This document shows positions 62,857 through 64,000 of a stretch of DNA of 64,000 nt, in pieces. Numbering within the stretch: position 1 is the first letter of the stretch; the number at the start of each line of letters is the position of its first letter. Position numbers and translations under genes: made by a program. The stretch spans positions 281,850-345,849 of the forward strand of contig NZ_JAFFZM010000008.1 of the NCBI RefSeq assembly GCF_017676345.1. Direction: 5' to 3'. Below the pieces are notes generated by a model, which was not told where the DNA came from, did not search any database, and was given only the letters and a program-made list of their open reading frames with translations. The DNA is from Streptomyces smyrnaeus (GTDB lineage Bacteria > Actinomycetota > Actinomycetes > Streptomycetales > Streptomycetaceae).

Positions 62857-63298
62857 GCGATCCCCCTCCGTGGTTTCCGTGCTGAAGACCCGGCATGATC
62901 ACTGCGCTTCGCGCCTTCGCGCCCTTGCGGCTTCGCGGGGCGCGTCTTTGCGGGGCGCGTCTTTGCGGTGCGCGCCTTTGCGGTGCGCGCCTTTGCGGTG
63001 CGCGCCTTTGCGGCTTGCGGTGCGCGCTTGGCGCCTTCGCGCTTGGTGCGTTGCTCGGCGCATATGCCTGTGATTCCTTGCAAACCCCACCCTTCGCAGC
63101 ACAATGCACCGGAGAGGGACTACCCACCCAAGACCGCTCTTCTGTGCACGCGCCCCCACACATGCCACGATGCGCCGTTCCGAGCGCGGGCTGCCCCCTG
63201 CACAGCGAAAACGGCGACGGCAGGGTTGGGGTGTGCGCCGTCGCGCCTCGGACCGCCCCGTTCCGCCCCCGTAACCCCCGCGAGGGGGGAAAGTTGTG
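62857..63298. other. Divergent promoter region with minisatellite
   Basis: No gene is supported; frames that read through the 15-bp repeats give a periodic GARLC peptide and look spurious. It contains the tandem array at 62931-63013 and AT-richer promoter DNA from 63060 to the primase-like start. Confidence 0.6.
62931..63013. repeat. 15-bp tandem repeat array
   Basis: Five full copies plus a partial of CTTTGCGG(G/T)GCGCG(T/C), with first copy CTTCGCGGGGCGCGT. Unit length is a multiple of 3. Units may bind a protein or arise by slippage. Confidence 0.85.
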
Positions 63299-64000
63299 AT
63301 GGTCGTGGAAGAGACCATCACCTTTACCTCTGGAGTGACAACGAATACCTCTGGAGCAACCACGGATGCGCGTCTGCCCAAGCAGCGCGGTGCGGCGCAG
63401 ACGCCGCCCGCGCCGCCTCTCGAACACGCGGTGCGCTACACCCAGGAGCGGGCCTGGGACGTCTTCCCCGGCACCTGGCTGGAGACGGTGGACGGCGTCC
63501 CGCGCTGCTCCTGCGGCGACCTCGCCTGCCCCGCGCCCGGCGCACACCCCACGCGCGCACGCTGGGTGGACGAGACGACGGGGAGCGCGACAACCGTGCG
63601 CCGGTTGTGGGCGACCGAGCCGCGCGCCGCCGTCCTGCTGCCGACCGGCCGCGCCTTCGACGCCCTTGAGGTCTCAGAGGCCGTCGGCTGCCTGGCACTC
63701 GCCCGACTGGAACGGATGGCCCAGCCGCTGGGGCCGGTCACCTGCACGCCGGACGGCCGGATGCTCTTCTTCGTCCTGCCCGGTGTCGCCGCGAAGGTTC
63801 CCGCCACCTTGCGCCGGCTCGGCTGGGCGCCCACCGCGTTGGACTTGCGGGGCAAGGGCGTCGGGGACTGGGTGGCTGCGCCGCCTACCCGTGTCGGGGC
63901 GCGGGGGGCTGTGCAGTGGGCGCGGGAGCCCAATGCGGCCAATCGGTGGTTGCCCGATGTTGATGAGCTTCTTCCTACTCTCGCCTACGCCTGCGGGAGG
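63299..64000 (+). CDS. Bifunctional primase/polymerase N-terminal-domain protein, 5' part
   Basis: The open frame runs from the ATG at 63299 (or GTG at 63296) past the window's end; 234 codons are visible. Sequence features: AVRYTQERAWDVFPGTWLE, a Cys cluster in PRCSCGDLACPAPGAHP, WVDE and VLLPTGRAFDALEVSE. It matches the N-terminal bifunctional DNA primase/polymerase (prim-pol) domain found in Streptomyces chromosome proteins. It is followed by a missing C-terminus. GAGGGGGG lies upstream. Function in the cell is not known. Confidence 0.72.
   Translation, partial: MVVEETITFTSGVTTNTSGATTDARLPKQRGAAQTPPAPPLEHAVRYTQERAWDVFPGTWLETVDGVPRCSCGDLACPAPGAHPTRARWVDETTGSATTVRRLWATEPRAAVLLPTGRAFDALEVSEAVGCLALARLERMAQPLGPVTCTPDGRMLFFVLPGVAAKVPATLRRLGWAPTALDLRGKGVGDWVAAPPTRVGARGAVQWAREPNAANRWLPDVDELLPTLAYACGR

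Noticed and set aside
62895..63299. 134-codon frame with GARLC repeats
   Set aside because: It is made by reading through the 15-bp tandem array and lacks a ribosome site and normal codon bias.

Overview
The window is high-GC actinobacterial DNA, almost certainly Streptomyces or a close relative. The reasons are the codon bias, GTG/TTG starts, a complete conservon (cvnA-E type, with P450 genes), an AfsR-type SARP/NB-ARC/TPR regulator, an AfsK-type Ser/Thr kinase with a C-terminal PQQ propeller, an NsdA-like regulator and an SCO4402-like protein. I see no rRNA, tRNA, CRISPR array, insertion sequence or phage gene. Most of it reads as chromosomal DNA carrying a large catabolic regulon interleaved with regulatory genes.

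Layout. 1-5.4 kb: the 3' end of a PHP/CehA-type hydrolase gene, then a D-aminoacylase-like amidohydrolase, two LLM (luciferase-like) oxidoreductases and an SDR. 5.8-11.3 kb: a conservon with histidine-kinase-like, roadblock, DUF742 and GTPase genes followed by two P450 genes; the first P450 has degenerate I-helix and K-helix motifs. 11.5-12.7 kb: an amidohydrolase. 12.9-16.8 kb: an AfsR-like regulator, a small AfsS-like repeat protein and a 51-residue secreted peptide with the same NNH motif. 16.9-21.1 kb: FadD3-like CoA ligase, Ltp-type thiolase, DUF35 protein and crotonase. 21.1-26.7 kb: secreted lectin-like and Ser-rich proteins, a membrane protein and the AfsK-like kinase. 27-37.4 kb: TetR regulator, deazaflavin reductase, acyl-CoA dehydrogenase, a second thiolase and DUF35 protein, flavin monooxygenase, ADP-forming CoA ligase, crotonase and HsaB-like flavin reductase. 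37.5-42.4 kb: quinone reductase, MFS transporter, tandem GlxA/AraC regulators and a SnoaL-like protein. 42.4-54.9 kb: alcohol and aldehyde dehydrogenases, acyl-CoA dehydrogenase, SDR, cyclase, an anti-sigma-like ATPase, a paired acyl-CoA dehydrogenase set, amidohydrolase and CoA ligase. 55-64 kb: STAS protein, sigma factor with a fused zinc anti-sigma/MDMPI protein, PurU, SCO4402-like protein, a Pro/Gln-rich membrane protein, an NsdA-like regulator and the start of a primase/polymerase-domain gene.

The main discovery is a 15-bp palindrome, CTGACG-N3-CGTCAG. It occurs 13 times (4 perfect, 9 with one mismatch), always just upstream of the CoA ligase, thiolase, acyl-CoA dehydrogenase, SDR, LLM, DUF35, amidohydrolase or flavin reductase genes. 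I infer one TetR-type regulon that ties these scattered operons into a single steroid- or alicyclic-acid-like degradation pathway. The TetR gene at 27.0 kb is a candidate regulator. The second point of interest is the AfsR-like/AfsS-like pair with an adjacent secreted NNH peptide.
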